From: Candidatus Aalborgicola danicus
GTDB lineage: Bacteria > Pseudomonadota > Gammaproteobacteria > Burkholderiales > Burkholderiaceae_C
Direction of reading: 5' to 3'
DNA: 64,000 nt
Assembly: GCA_016703945.1 (NCBI GenBank)
Contig: JADJBC010000044.1
Location: forward strand, 372,001 to 436,000
Under the pieces are notes generated by a model that saw only the letters and a program-made list of their open reading frames with translations, searched no databases and was not told the origin of the DNA. This document shows, in pieces, positions 8,526 to 17,160 of the stretch (the first letter of the stretch is position 1; the number at the start of each line of letters is the position of its first letter). Both the position numbers and the translations under genes were made by a program.

Positions 8526-10393
8526 AAGCTGAACCCCACATTCATGTGCAAGCGCAACAGCTTGACTTCCAGCCCATAGGCCAGGTCAATTTGCAGCGGG
8601 CCAATCGGGCTTTTCCAGCGAACGCCGGCACCCACGCCGATCTTGGCCCGAAGTTCCTGTACCTGGTCGGCCACCGCGCCGGCATCCATAAACAACGTGC
8701 TCTCCCAGTCGCTGACCCGGCCATTGAGCATGATGGGGCGTTGCCATTCCACGCTGCCGGTTGCCAGAAAACGCCCTGGAGTGACCACACCATTGGAGCG
8801 GCTGACCCCGATGTCGCGGTAGGTGTAGCCCCGCACACTGGTGTCACCCCCGGTCAGGAACAGCTGGGTGCTGGGCAGCACCGCGCCGTCCCGGGCCCAC
8901 ACTGCGCCGACTTCAGCGCGTACTGCAAGTCGACCGGCATCCTGGCCGGGCGTGGTGACGCTGGTATTGCGTTCGAGTGGCAGGTAAGTGAGTGCCCGGG
9001 CCAGTACACGGCTATAGGGCTCATGTTCTGCACCCAATGTGGTTCCGCCGCCCACTTCCAGGCCCAGACCCCAACCGCGCGAGGGGAAGGGTGTGCTGTC
9101 AAAGTTGCGCAGCGTTACGGCATAGTTGGCGCTGATGGCCTGGGCCACGACCGGCAGTGCGCTCTCGGGGTCAATGCTGTCGGCACGGTCGTATTGGGCG
9201 TAAATCGCACGGTCCGCACGCTCCAGTGCCTGGCTTCGACCTGCTCGCAGGCGCTGGCTGCTGATGTCGGTGCCGGCGGACTGCTGCCTTTGCAGTTGGG
9301 CTGCTGCGAGCCAGCGCCAGTTGTCCGCATCGGGTCGGGACAAGAGTTCGGTGCTGATGGCGCGTGTTTCTCGGTCCAGGGCCAGTTTGGACGCGGCGCG
9401 CCAGCCAATGCCTGGAATTTTGTGGTGTGTGTGTTCGGCGGAGAGTCTTGGCCCGGCATCGGTACTGATGCCCACGCCCAGCACCAGCTTTTGCAGAAGG
9501 GCTTCGCGCACCTCCACCAGCACCGGTGCAGCGGCAGGGTCGCCTGCCGTGTTCAGGGACACATAAGCTGAATCAAAAAAACCACTGTCGACCAGGCGCT
9601 GTTGCGCGGCCACCAGATCGGTTTGGGCATAAGGTGCCCCAGGCTCCAGACGGGCCAGCCGGGTCACGAGTTCAGCGTCATGCCGCTGCAAACCGGTGAC
9701 GACGAGTTTGCCCAACCGGTAACGCGGGCCTGAGGCCAGCGTGATGACCAGTCTGCCAAGGTGCTCTTTGGTGTCGATATCTGCGCTGGAACCGGCCACC
9801 TGGCCGCTGGGGTAGTTGTGTGTGGTGAGTTGGCGCAGGGCTTGCTGTTTGGCGGCATCCCAGTCTTGCTGAGAAAAACGCATGCCGGTGCGCAAAGGCC
9901 AGCTCTCCTGGATCTGTTGGCGTTGCCAAGCCGACTCGGCATCCTCAACGATCGGCCCACTGAAGACAATTTGCACATCGTTGACCAGAGTCGGTGGGCC
10001 AGGGTCGACCGTCAAGATCAGAACCCGCGGCATGGCCGGCCCGGTGGTCTGTCGCTCAATGCGCACATCGGCAGAAAAATAGCCCAAGGTGGCCACCAGG
10101 TCACGGGCGTCACGCGCGGCATCGGCCATCAGGCGGTCCAGCTCGCTGTCGTTCAAGTCATTTTGTTCCCGGTAGCGCAACAGGTCCAGGTGGCGTTCCA
10201 GCAGGGTGCGGATATTGTCCGGCGCTTCGATCCCCAGAACAAAAGCGGGCGGCGGCGGTGTTTGGGCCTGCACGTGCACCCAGGGGCCTATAAGAGCGCT
10301 GGCGAGCCCGACCGTGACGCAGAAATGCTTCAGGGACCACACCACGGTGTGCCGAGCATCGCGGTGACTAGGGCAGGAGATCAGCGACTCCAT
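8522..10393 (-). CDS. tamA: Outer-membrane Omp85-family protein TamA
   Basis: About 623 residues: signal peptide, POTRA domains over roughly residues 40-260, and a C-terminal Omp85 beta-barrel ending in Phe (LRLHMNVGFSF). The barrel has the family VRGY motif (GGDTSVRGYTYRD) that marks lid loop 6. TamA is the outer-membrane half of the translocation and assembly module. It lies directly before tamB with a 4-base overlap. The ATG at 10393 overlaps the upstream thioredoxin gene by 26 bases and has no clear ribosome site; GTG codons at 10345 or 10342, just after that gene's stop, give an equally good signal peptide (VVWSLKHFCVTVGLASAL) and may be the real start. Confidence 0.93.
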   Translation of the reverse strand: MESLISCPSHRDARHTVVWSLKHFCVTVGLASALIGPWVHVQAQTPPPPAFVLGIEAPDNIRTLLERHLDLLRYREQNDLNDSELDRLMADAARDARDLVATLGYFSADVRIERQTTGPAMPRVLILTVDPGPPTLVNDVQIVFSGPIVEDAESAWQRQQIQESWPLRTGMRFSQQDWDAAKQQALRQLTTHNYPSGQVAGSSADIDTKEHLGRLVITLASGPRYRLGKLVVTGLQRHDAELVTRLARLEPGAPYAQTDLVAAQQRLVDSGFFDSAYVSLNTAGDPAAAPVLVEVREALLQKLVLGVGISTDAGPRLSAEHTHHKIPGIGWRAASKLALDRETRAISTELLSRPDADNWRWLAAAQLQRQQSAGTDISSQRLRAGRSQALERADRAIYAQYDRADSIDPESALPVVAQAISANYAVTLRNFDSTPFPSRGWGLGLEVGGGTTLGAEHEPYSRVLARALTYLPLERNTSVTTPGQDAGRLAVRAEVGAVWARDGAVLPSTQLFLTGGDTSVRGYTYRDIGVSRSNGVVTPGRFLATGSVEWQRPIMLNGRVSDWESTLFMDAGAVADQVQELRAKIGVGAGVRWKSPIGPLQIDLAYGLEVKLLRLHMNVGFSF

Positions 10394-10877
10394 CCCAGGC
10401 CTCAGGGGCAAGTCGACCTTCGTAGCGGGCGACGACATTGCCTTGGGCGTTGACCAGCAAGGTGAGCGGCAGTTTGGGCGGTAAATTCGCGCCTGGCTCC
10501 TGTCGAACCGCAAACAGGTTCTTGGGCGGCATGGTGGTTTTGCCCAGAATGCGTTCGTAGGCCTTCCAGTCTTCCGCATTGCGGTCCACATTCACGGTAA
10601 CCAGTGCGAAGGGCTTGTCGCGCCATCCCATGAGGTTGGCGCGCAACTCTGGCAGACTGTCGCGGCACACCGCGCAAGCGGTCGACCAGAAGAAAACAAT
10701 GGACACCCGGCCCTTGAGGCTTTCGGGCGAAAAGCGCTCGCCCGCCACGGTGCGGGCCTGCAACTCCAGAGGGCGCACGCCCGACGCAGTCGCCGGTGCC
10801 GACGTCTGTGCCTGGGCGGAGCAGGCAATGAGCATGGCGGACACCCAGGTCCATGTGGTGGTTTTCACGGTGTTCAT
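10368..10877 (-). CDS. TlpA-like periplasmic thioredoxin-fold protein
   Basis: A 169-residue TlpA/ResA-like protein with a signal peptide ending near SAQAQ (residue 24). The active-site motif FFWSTACAVCRDSLPEL has Cys68-Ala-Val-Cys71. The cis-proline region appears as KLPLTLLVNAQGNVV. It probably reduces or exchanges disulfides in the periplasm; some TlpA-like proteins act in cytochrome c maturation, but no ccm gene is near. The ATG at 10877 was chosen over one 17 codons upstream because it begins the signal peptide. Its 3' end overlaps or abuts tamA, suggesting co-expression. Confidence 0.88.
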   Translation of the reverse strand: MNTVKTTTWTWVSAMLIACSAQAQTSAPATASGVRPLELQARTVAGERFSPESLKGRVSIVFFWSTACAVCRDSLPELRANLMGWRDKPFALVTVNVDRNAEDWKAYERILGKTTMPPKNLFAVRQEPGANLPPKLPLTLLVNAQGNVVARYEGRLAPEAWDGVADLLP

Positions 10878-11012
10878 GTGGTCTTGTGGGTTGGGATGGT
10901 GAGTGTAGGGTGAAAGGCCAACGCCCAAGGCAATAGGGAAAATCGGCCATTATTGGGCGTTGACCCGCGTTGGTCGGTACGGTGGCGAACTTCTTACAGC
11001 GAAAATCGGGCC

Positions 11013-11504
11013 ATGGCCAAGAAAGATCATGTTTCAGAAACTCCCGCCACGCAGCTGCTCAAAGCGCACAAGGTGCCCTTCACCGAGCATCCGTATGCCT
11101 ATCTGGAGCATGGGGGTGCCCAGCACAGTGCCCAGGTCCTGGGTTTTGATCCCTTTATGGTGGTCAAGACGCTGGTCATGCAGGACCAGGACGCCAGGCC
11201 TTTGCTGGTGTTGATGCACGGCAACCGCAAGGTGTCGACCAAGAACCTGGCGCGCCAGATCGGGGCCAAGTCGGTGGAGCCGTGCAGCCCAGAGGTTGCC
11301 AACCGCCATAGTGGTTATCTGGTCGGTGGCACCTCACCCTTTGGCACGCGCCGCGTCATGCCGGTTTATATCGAGGAAGGCATTCTGGCTTTGCCAAAAA
11401 TTTTGATCAATGGAGGGCGTCGTGGCTATTTGGTGGGGATTTCGCCCAGCGTTTGTGTGCAGTTGCTGGCAGCAAAGCAGGTACAGTGCGCATTGGCCGA
11501 ATGA
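11013..11504 (+). CDS. ybaK: Cys-tRNA(Pro)/Cys-tRNA(Cys) deacylase YbaK
   Basis: A 163-residue YbaK/ProX-like editing domain protein that hydrolyses mischarged aminoacyl-tRNA, mainly Cys-tRNA(Pro). Recognisable segments are TPATQLLKAHKVPFTEHPY near the start, the central MHGNRKVSTKNLARQIGAKS with the conserved lysine, and VGGTSPFGTRR, which is diagnostic for the YbaK subgroup. The start at 11013 is preferred over an upstream in-frame ATG because the family begins with this region. It runs divergently from the TlpA-like gene and just ahead of plsY. Confidence 0.94.
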   Translation: MAKKDHVSETPATQLLKAHKVPFTEHPYAYLEHGGAQHSAQVLGFDPFMVVKTLVMQDQDARPLLVLMHGNRKVSTKNLARQIGAKSVEPCSPEVANRHSGYLVGGTSPFGTRRVMPVYIEEGILALPKILINGGRRGYLVGISPSVCVQLLAAKQVQCALAE

Positions 11505-11557
11505 CGCACTACGCTATGGGTGTGCCGCTGGCCATTGATCCCACAGGAGAATAGGTT

Positions 11558-12196
11558 TTGGAATCCCTTGCAGCTTTTTATCCGCTATTGGCCGTGTTGG
11601 CGGCTTACCTGGTGGGCTCCTTGTCGTTCGCGGTGATTGTGAGCCGCGCCATGGGCCTGCATGACCCGCGTACCTATGGCAGCAAGAACCCGGGTGCCAC
11701 CAATGTGTTGCGCTCGGGCAGCAAGGCCGCAGCCATCGTGACGCTGTTGCTCGACGCCCTGAAGGGCTGGTTGCCGGTGATGTTGGTCAAGTGGTTTGGC
11801 GCGCGTTATGGCCTGGGCGACGGAACCGTAGCGATGGTGGGCCTGGCCGCATTTGTCGGCCACTTGTTTCCGGTGTTCTTTCGTTTTAAGGGCGGTAAAG
11901 GTGTGGCCACGGCGCTGGGTGTGCTGGTTGCCACCAGCTGGATTCTGGGCGTGGCCACGGGGGTTACCTGGCTGCTGATCGCCTACTTTTTTCGCTATTC
12001 GTCACTGGCATCTCTGGTGGCTGCCGTTTTCGCACCCGTGTACTACATTTTTGGTGGTGGTGTGGTGTGGGTCATGGACAAAAGTCTGGTGCTGTCCACC
12101 GCCGTCATGTCGTTGATGTTGATCTGGCGGCACTCTGAGAACATTTCCCGCCTGGTCAAAGGCACCGAGTCCAGGCTGGGCAAAAAGAAGGCTTAG
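11558..12196 (+). CDS. plsY: Glycerol-3-phosphate acyltransferase PlsY
   Basis: A 212-residue integral membrane enzyme that transfers the acyl group of acyl-phosphate to glycerol-3-phosphate, the first step of phospholipid synthesis. The three cytoplasmic motifs are visible: GSKNPGATNVLRSG, KGGKGVATALG and the C-terminal RHSENISRLVKGTESRLG. Several hydrophobic helices separate them. The start is TTG, supported by a well-placed CAGGAGA ribosome site eight bases upstream. Confidence 0.96.
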   Translation: MESLAAFYPLLAVLAAYLVGSLSFAVIVSRAMGLHDPRTYGSKNPGATNVLRSGSKAAAIVTLLLDALKGWLPVMLVKWFGARYGLGDGTVAMVGLAAFVGHLFPVFFRFKGGKGVATALGVLVATSWILGVATGVTWLLIAYFFRYSSLASLVAAVFAPVYYIFGGGVVWVMDKSLVLSTAVMSLMLIWRHSENISRLVKGTESRLGKKKA

Positions 12197-12226
12197 TCCT
12201 GTTTGGGACGGTAGGGGGCGACGCAA

Positions 12227-13186
12227 TCAATCCGCAGACTGGGCGGCGCCGGCACCCAATTGCAGGATGTGAAAGTGGTTGAGCCGAGCCCGCACATCGG
12301 ATGCAGCCAAAGCGGTGCGAATGTGGGGGACGTTCATGGTGCCGTGCAGGCTGGGGGTTGCCAGCCACTCACCGGTGGGTTTGCTGATAACAGCCACAAA
12401 TGGATGGTTGTGTTGGCTACTGCGTCGCAAGACGATGGCCAGTTGGTCGTTGTCCAGTCGAACATAGGTCCCCGGGGGGTACAACCCAACTACACGGACC
12501 AAGGCATGGCCCACTTCATCGGTTTTTGCCGATGCATGGGCCATGATGGAGCGCGCTGATTCGGTTGCACTGCGACCGGCACGCGACATACGCGGGCTGA
12601 TCATCGCCGCATAACGATCAACCACTTTGAGAATACGTGCCAGACGCGTATTGGGTGCTGCGGAGCTCAGATCTGCGCGCTCGACCGCGTCATCGTGGTG
12701 GTGCGAGATGATGTCCAGCCATTGGTCGTCCACCACGCCCAAATGGGCCAACAGCAGTGTGCCGTTGGCGGCGTGTGTGCGGATCAGTTCCTGTTGCGCT
12801 GCACTGGGTTTGTCGGCCTGCGTAGCCAGCTCATCCTGCATGGCGGTCATGGCAATGTTCATGGTTAATGCCGCATGCACCAGACTGTTACGCTCGTGCG
12901 CGGGCAACAACATTTCCACGGCAATCAAATGGGTCAGTACGGCGCAAACCAGGGCGTGTGATGCACTGTAGCCAACGGGTGAATTGCTGGCCAACTGAAA
13001 CAGCAAATACAAGCCCACATTGGGGTCGCGCTGCAACAGGCCTTGCATCCAGCGGTCGTATTGCAAGACCCGGCGGGTGAACTCCTGCGTACTGGTGGGG
13101 TTGGACAGAATCACACCCAGGCCGGATTCCAGATCCGACCACAAGGCCAGCAAGTCTTCATAGTCGTTTTCGCTCTGGATGTTCAC
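12227..13186 (-). CDS. Degenerate HD-GYP-like domain protein
   Basis: A 319-residue soluble protein resembling HD-GYP cyclic-di-GMP phosphodiesterases. The middle shows H in YSASHALVCAV, a ISHHHDDAV segment where active members have HHExxDGxGYP, and the usual RILKVVDRYAAMISPR helix. The C-terminal piece (YPPGTYVRLDNDQLAIVLRR) is the tail common to betaproteobacterial HD-GYP proteins. The GYP triad is absent, so catalysis is doubtful and it may be a c-di-GMP sensor or scaffold. Start is GTG with AAGG upstream. It lies 40 bases after yajQ on the same strand, so both may be co-expressed. Confidence 0.78.
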   Translation of the reverse strand: MNIQSENDYEDLLALWSDLESGLGVILSNPTSTQEFTRRVLQYDRWMQGLLQRDPNVGLYLLFQLASNSPVGYSASHALVCAVLTHLIAVEMLLPAHERNSLVHAALTMNIAMTAMQDELATQADKPSAAQQELIRTHAANGTLLLAHLGVVDDQWLDIISHHHDDAVERADLSSAAPNTRLARILKVVDRYAAMISPRMSRAGRSATESARSIMAHASAKTDEVGHALVRVVGLYPPGTYVRLDNDQLAIVLRRSSQHNHPFVAVISKPTGEWLATPSLHGTMNVPHIRTALAASDVRARLNHFHILQLGAGAAQSAD

Positions 13187-13226
13187 CGCGCGCCTTCGTT
13201 CACATTTGCAGCCAGGGCCAGTTGCA

Positions 13227-13712
13227 TCAGTCGCGGAAGTTGTTGAAACTCAGCGGCAAATCCGCGATGTCTTTGCGAATCAAGGCCATGGCGGCCTGCA
13301 AATCGTCGCGTTTGGCGCCGGTCACCCGCACGGCGTCGCCCTGAATGGCGGCCTGCACCTTGATCTTGCTGTCCTTGATCAGGCGCTGGATTTTTTTGGA
13401 CACCTCAGTCTCGATGCCGTTGCGCACCTTGATGACAACCTTGACCTTGTCGCCGCCCATTTTTTGTACATCACCCTTGTCCAGGAAGCGCACGTCCACT
13501 TCTTGTTTGGTGAGTTTGTTGCGCAGCACGTCTTCAATTTGGTCGAGCTGGAATTCGGCGTCGCCAATCAGCGTGATTTCCTTGTCTTTTAGCGCGATGC
13601 TGGCTGAGGTGCCCTTGAAGTCAAAACGCGTGGTGATTTCCTTGGCGGTGTTGTCCACCCCGTTTTTGACTTTGGACAATTCTGCTTCGCAGACGGTATC
13701 AAATGAGGGCAT
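13227..13712 (-). CDS. yajQ: YajQ-family nucleotide-binding protein
   Basis: A 161-residue UPF0234 protein starting MPSFDTVCEAEL, with ITTRFDFKGTSASI, the two-fold ferredoxin-like repeats and the terminal IRKDIADLPLSFNNFRD. Family members bind cyclic di-GMP in Xanthomonas and Pseudomonas and influence transcription; in E. coli the protein binds RNA or nucleotides. The start at 13712 matches the family; upstream codons in frame do not look coding. It is divergent from murB with a 131-base gap that must hold both promoters. Confidence 0.95.
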   Translation of the reverse strand: MPSFDTVCEAELSKVKNGVDNTAKEITTRFDFKGTSASIALKDKEITLIGDAEFQLDQIEDVLRNKLTKQEVDVRFLDKGDVQKMGGDKVKVVIKVRNGIETEVSKKIQRLIKDSKIKVQAAIQGDAVRVTGAKRDDLQAAMALIRKDIADLPLSFNNFRD

Positions 13713-13843
13713 AGATTTTGCTGGTTCAAAGGTTGGTGCACAAACCCTCGGACGCGGGCTGCGCTTGATTGCGAGAAGTTGGCCATGACCGATCTGGCCG
13801 GTGCCGGGGTCTGCTTGCAACACCCCAATGCGACAATCCTGAC

Positions 13844-14914
13844 ATGTTAGTCGAGAAAAACGTCCCGCTCCAGCCCTTTAACACCTTCCACATCGTTGCC
13901 AAGGCGCAGACGCTGGTGCGCATTGCCAGCGAGGCGGACGTGTTGGCATTGTTGGCCAACCCGGAATATGCGGTGCAGCCCAAGTTTGTGTTGGGCGGGG
14001 GCAGTAATGTGGTGTTGACCGGTGATGTCAAGCCGGTGGTGCTGAAGGTGGAGATTCCGGGCCGAAAGCTGGTGGGTCAAACCTCCAGACACTTCATTGT
14101 GGAAGCCGGTGCCGGCGAGGGCTGGCACGATTTTGTGGCCTGGACCCTGGCCCAGGGTTACCCGGGACTGGAAAATATGGCACTGATCCCCGGGACAGTG
14201 GGGGCCTCGCCGGTGCAAAACGTCGGTGCTTACGGGGTGGAGCTGCAGGACCGGTTCGAGTCGCTGGACGCTATCGACCTGCAAACCGGCAAGTTGTTCA
14301 CGTTGAACGCCGCCCAGTGTGCTTTTGGTTACCGTGACTCGGTGTTTAAACACGGGGCTGCCGTACCGGTTGGCCCCCACCAGGTGCTGGGCCTCAAAGA
14401 CCGTGCCCTGATACTGCGCGTGCGTTTTGCGCTGCCCAAGGTTTGGAAGCCGGTGCTGGGATATGCCGACATCGAAAAGAAGATGGTCGAACACCAATGC
14501 CCGCAACCCAGCGCGCAGCAACTGTTTGACTGGGTGTGCGCCATTCGCCGCGCCAAGTTGCCAGACCCGGCCGTCATCGGCAATGCGGGCAGCTTCTTCA
14601 AGAACCCAACGGTAACGGCCGAGCAGTGTGCCGACATCATTGCGCGGGACCCCAAGGTCGTGCACTACCTCCTGGCCGACGGCGCCATCAAACTCGCGGC
14701 GGGCTGGCTGATTGACTCCTGCGGCTGGAGAGGCAAGTCCGTAGGCCAGGCCGGTGTCTACGAAAAACAGGCCCTGGTATTGGTCAACCGGGGTGCCGGG
14801 TCGGACGGCAATGGCGCCACGGGTGGCGAGGTGATGACGCTGGCCCGGGCCATACAAACTAGCGTGTACGAGCGCTTTGGCATTCTGCTGGAGCCCGAGC
14901 CGGTGGTGCTGTGA
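13844..14914 (+). CDS. murB: UDP-N-acetylenolpyruvoylglucosamine reductase MurB
   Basis: A 356-residue FAD enzyme that reduces UDP-GlcNAc-enolpyruvate to UDP-MurNAc in peptidoglycan synthesis. The start MLVEKNVPLQPFNTFHI is typical. FAD-binding GGGSNVVLTG, GTVGASPVQNVGAYG, the GYRDSVFK segment with the conserved Arg, and the catalytic Ser in GNAGSFFKNP are all present. Length and layout match the type I (E. coli-like) enzyme. A long open frame on the opposite strand is only its shadow. Confidence 0.97.
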   Translation: MLVEKNVPLQPFNTFHIVAKAQTLVRIASEADVLALLANPEYAVQPKFVLGGGSNVVLTGDVKPVVLKVEIPGRKLVGQTSRHFIVEAGAGEGWHDFVAWTLAQGYPGLENMALIPGTVGASPVQNVGAYGVELQDRFESLDAIDLQTGKLFTLNAAQCAFGYRDSVFKHGAAVPVGPHQVLGLKDRALILRVRFALPKVWKPVLGYADIEKKMVEHQCPQPSAQQLFDWVCAIRRAKLPDPAVIGNAGSFFKNPTVTAEQCADIIARDPKVVHYLLADGAIKLAAGWLIDSCGWRGKSVGQAGVYEKQALVLVNRGAGSDGNGATGGEVMTLARAIQTSVYERFGILLEPEPVVL

Positions 14915-15029
14915 AACAAGGGCAGCGTCATCCATGAAGCCCGCTGTTGCGCCAGGCTGGGCGCGCAGCCCGCGTCCGGCCAGCCGGCCGACCCCTGTTC
15001 GAGGGGCGTTACGCCATAGGTCCTCGCAC

Positions 15030-16703
15030 TCAAGGTTGCACAGTGTAGACCTGGACCGACAGGGCTGGCATGGCCACGGTTGCTTGCCCTGTGGCATTGA
15101 TGGCCACGTTGGCGCTAGCCCCATAACGCGGTGCCAGGGTCGCGCCCGGGGTCAGGCGGTCCACAGGCAGTGTCGCGGCCGCGTTGCCATAGTTGATCAA
15201 GACGAGGCTGGTTTCGCTGCCCAGACGGCGCTGGTAACCCATCACTTGGCCGACCACCAAGGGATTCTCATAACTGCCCCGCGCGATGGAGGGCAGGCTG
15301 TTGCGCAGGCCCAGCATTTGTTTGTAAAAGCCATGCAGTGAGTCAGTCACGCCGACCTGGCTACTGGCGTTTTGACCGGCTACATTGGCCGAGAGATTCC
15401 TGAATGGCGTTCCGCTGCTGAAACCGGCCTTGTCGGCGGTCCAGCTCATGGGTGTGCGTAATGCCCAGTCGCCGCTCAGGCCCTGACCGTTGGCCATGCC
15501 CACTTCTTCGCCGTAGTAGATAAACGGTGTACCGGGTAACAAAAGGTAACTCGCGGCCGCCAGCTTGTAGCGGGCCAGATCACCACCCAACTGGTTCCAG
15601 ACGCGGTCTCCGGCAAAACCATCGTGGTTGGACAACAGCGTGGCCATGGTGGCAGGGGCCGTCACAAAATATTGGCTGACGGCCTGGATACTTGCCGCCT
15701 CTCCTCTGGCTGCGCGAATCAGGTGGTCCTTCAGGTCAAAGGCAAACGCACTGCCACACGAGCTGGGTGCCGCAAACGCCTGCGACGCTGCGGGTGCCTC
15801 ACACACCAGGTAACGCTGGTTGTAGCCCTGCACCAGTTGCTGCACATCACGCATGACGGTGTGGTTTTGGGGCTGGACTTCCCAGACACCGGCGCCGTTT
15901 TCAACCAGATTGCCAACCGCGTCAAAACGCATGCCGTCGACGCCCTTGTTCAGCCAGAAACGCAGGTTGTCGTGGTGGAACGCAACGGCGGCAGTATTCG
16001 TCAGATTGAAGTCCGGCATGTTCGACCCAAAGCCGGCGAAGTAGTAGCCGGCAGTGTTCACGCTGGTGTACCAGGGGTCGGCTCCGTAGATGCGCCAGCC
16101 CGCGGGTTTGCTGGCCTCCCACACGTAAAAGGGCCGCTGCAGATTGGCAGCGGATGACGCGGCATTTTTGAACAGGGGGTGTTCGCTGCTGCTGTGGTTG
16201 ATCACGTAGTCCATGATCACGCCGATGCCACGTGTATGGGCTTGTGCCAGCAACTGCTCGAAGTCGGCCAATGTGCCGTAGTCGGTCTCGATGCCGCGGT
16301 AGTTCTTCACAGCATAACCATGGTCCTTGTCAGAGCTGTCGGTCACCGGCATCAGCCAGATGCCCTTCACACCCAGGTCTTGCAGGTAGTCGAGTTTGCT
16401 GATCAGGCCCTGCAAATCACCCTTGCCATCACCATCGCTGTCTTTATAGCCCCGCACATAAATTTCCATGAACGCGCCGTTGTGCCAACCGGCAGGCAAA
16501 GCGCTGTTTTTGGGACCTGGGGCGACGGCCCCCAGGTCGGGCACAGCCAGGCTGGTGCCAGGCCCGGTGTCAACCGGGGCCGCGGGCGGTGAGACGGGAG
16601 CCGTGCCGGTGCTGGCGCCACCACCACCGCAGCCACATGCCGCCAGCACTAAAGCTAGCGTACCGGCTGTAAGAGCGAAGCGAATGCCTGTTAAACGTGT
16701 CAT
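15030..16703 (-). CDS. GH13 alpha-amylase-family lipoprotein
   Basis: A 557-residue glycoside hydrolase family 13 enzyme on a lipoprotein signal: the lipobox LVLAAC (Cys near residue 23) is followed by a Gly/Pro/Thr-rich linker. Catalytic regions are region I DYVINH, region II GMRFDAV with the nucleophile Asp, region III near YLVCEAP with the acid/base Glu, and region IV LLSNHD. It should cleave alpha-1,4-glucans at the cell surface or in the periplasm; trehalose synthase-like or oligo-glucosidase activity cannot be excluded. The ATG at 16703 was chosen because it starts the signal peptide. The gene is convergent with murB; no other starch gene is nearby. Confidence 0.92.
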   Translation of the reverse strand: MTRLTGIRFALTAGTLALVLAACGCGGGGASTGTAPVSPPAAPVDTGPGTSLAVPDLGAVAPGPKNSALPAGWHNGAFMEIYVRGYKDSDGDGKGDLQGLISKLDYLQDLGVKGIWLMPVTDSSDKDHGYAVKNYRGIETDYGTLADFEQLLAQAHTRGIGVIMDYVINHSSSEHPLFKNAASSAANLQRPFYVWEASKPAGWRIYGADPWYTSVNTAGYYFAGFGSNMPDFNLTNTAAVAFHHDNLRFWLNKGVDGMRFDAVGNLVENGAGVWEVQPQNHTVMRDVQQLVQGYNQRYLVCEAPAASQAFAAPSSCGSAFAFDLKDHLIRAARGEAASIQAVSQYFVTAPATMATLLSNHDGFAGDRVWNQLGGDLARYKLAAASYLLLPGTPFIYYGEEVGMANGQGLSGDWALRTPMSWTADKAGFSSGTPFRNLSANVAGQNASSQVGVTDSLHGFYKQMLGLRNSLPSIARGSYENPLVVGQVMGYQRRLGSETSLVLINYGNAAATLPVDRLTPGATLAPRYGASANVAINATGQATVAMPALSVQVYTVQP

Positions 16704-17160
16704 TGTTTGCCGGTCAGTGAGGTGTGGTGGTGTTGGCAAATGCTTGAATAGGTTCAAGCACAGGGGCTCTCGTGGCTTCCTTTGCGTGGCCTCTGGGTCG
16801 GCGCATTATCAAGACTTTTGGGGTGATTTCAAGCCACCCTGAGGCACACAATCCGTGCCTGATTGCGAGATGGCATACCGAAAGACCGTAACGGGATGGT
16901 TACTTCGGCGTGCCGTGAAAGCGGTGAAATGGGTGGCGCATAACGCGCCTGCAGGTTCTGTGAATTGATTGTGTAACTCATCTCGGTCCCGTACTTCAGA
17001 AGAGATTTTCAGTAACTCCCTGTAATAGTGTGCAGATCGTCCTAGGGTTTGTCCTGAGCAAAAGAAATCTGTTTTTTTTGTAGCCCGCCGCCCAAACGCG
17101 CTGTCCAAACTGATTCCCTCACAGTCTGTCATTGCACCTTGGTAGGTTTACAGTCCAACC
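16704..17160. other. 457-base gap between divergent amylase and NDUFA9-like genes
   Basis: This stretch should hold the two divergent promoters. I see no convincing gene; a 107-codon open frame on the minus strand lacks any recognisable motif. It contains an imperfect hairpin at 16872-16914 (GGCATACCGAA against TTCGGCGTGCC, two mismatches, with an inner GTAAC/GTTAC pair) and an octa-T run near 17071. Confidence 0.5.

Noticed and set aside
14990..15007. Terminator between murB and the amylase gene
   Set aside because: A CCCCT/AGGGG pair is present but there is no T run and the stem is short.
13847..15124. 425-codon minus-strand open frame
   Set aside because: Lies wholly antisense to murB, has no known motif, and arises from GC-rich codon bias.
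16809..17132. 107-codon minus-strand frame in the amylase/NDUFA9 gap
   Set aside because: No domain, no clear ribosome site, and it would overlap the probable promoter of the neighbouring gene.
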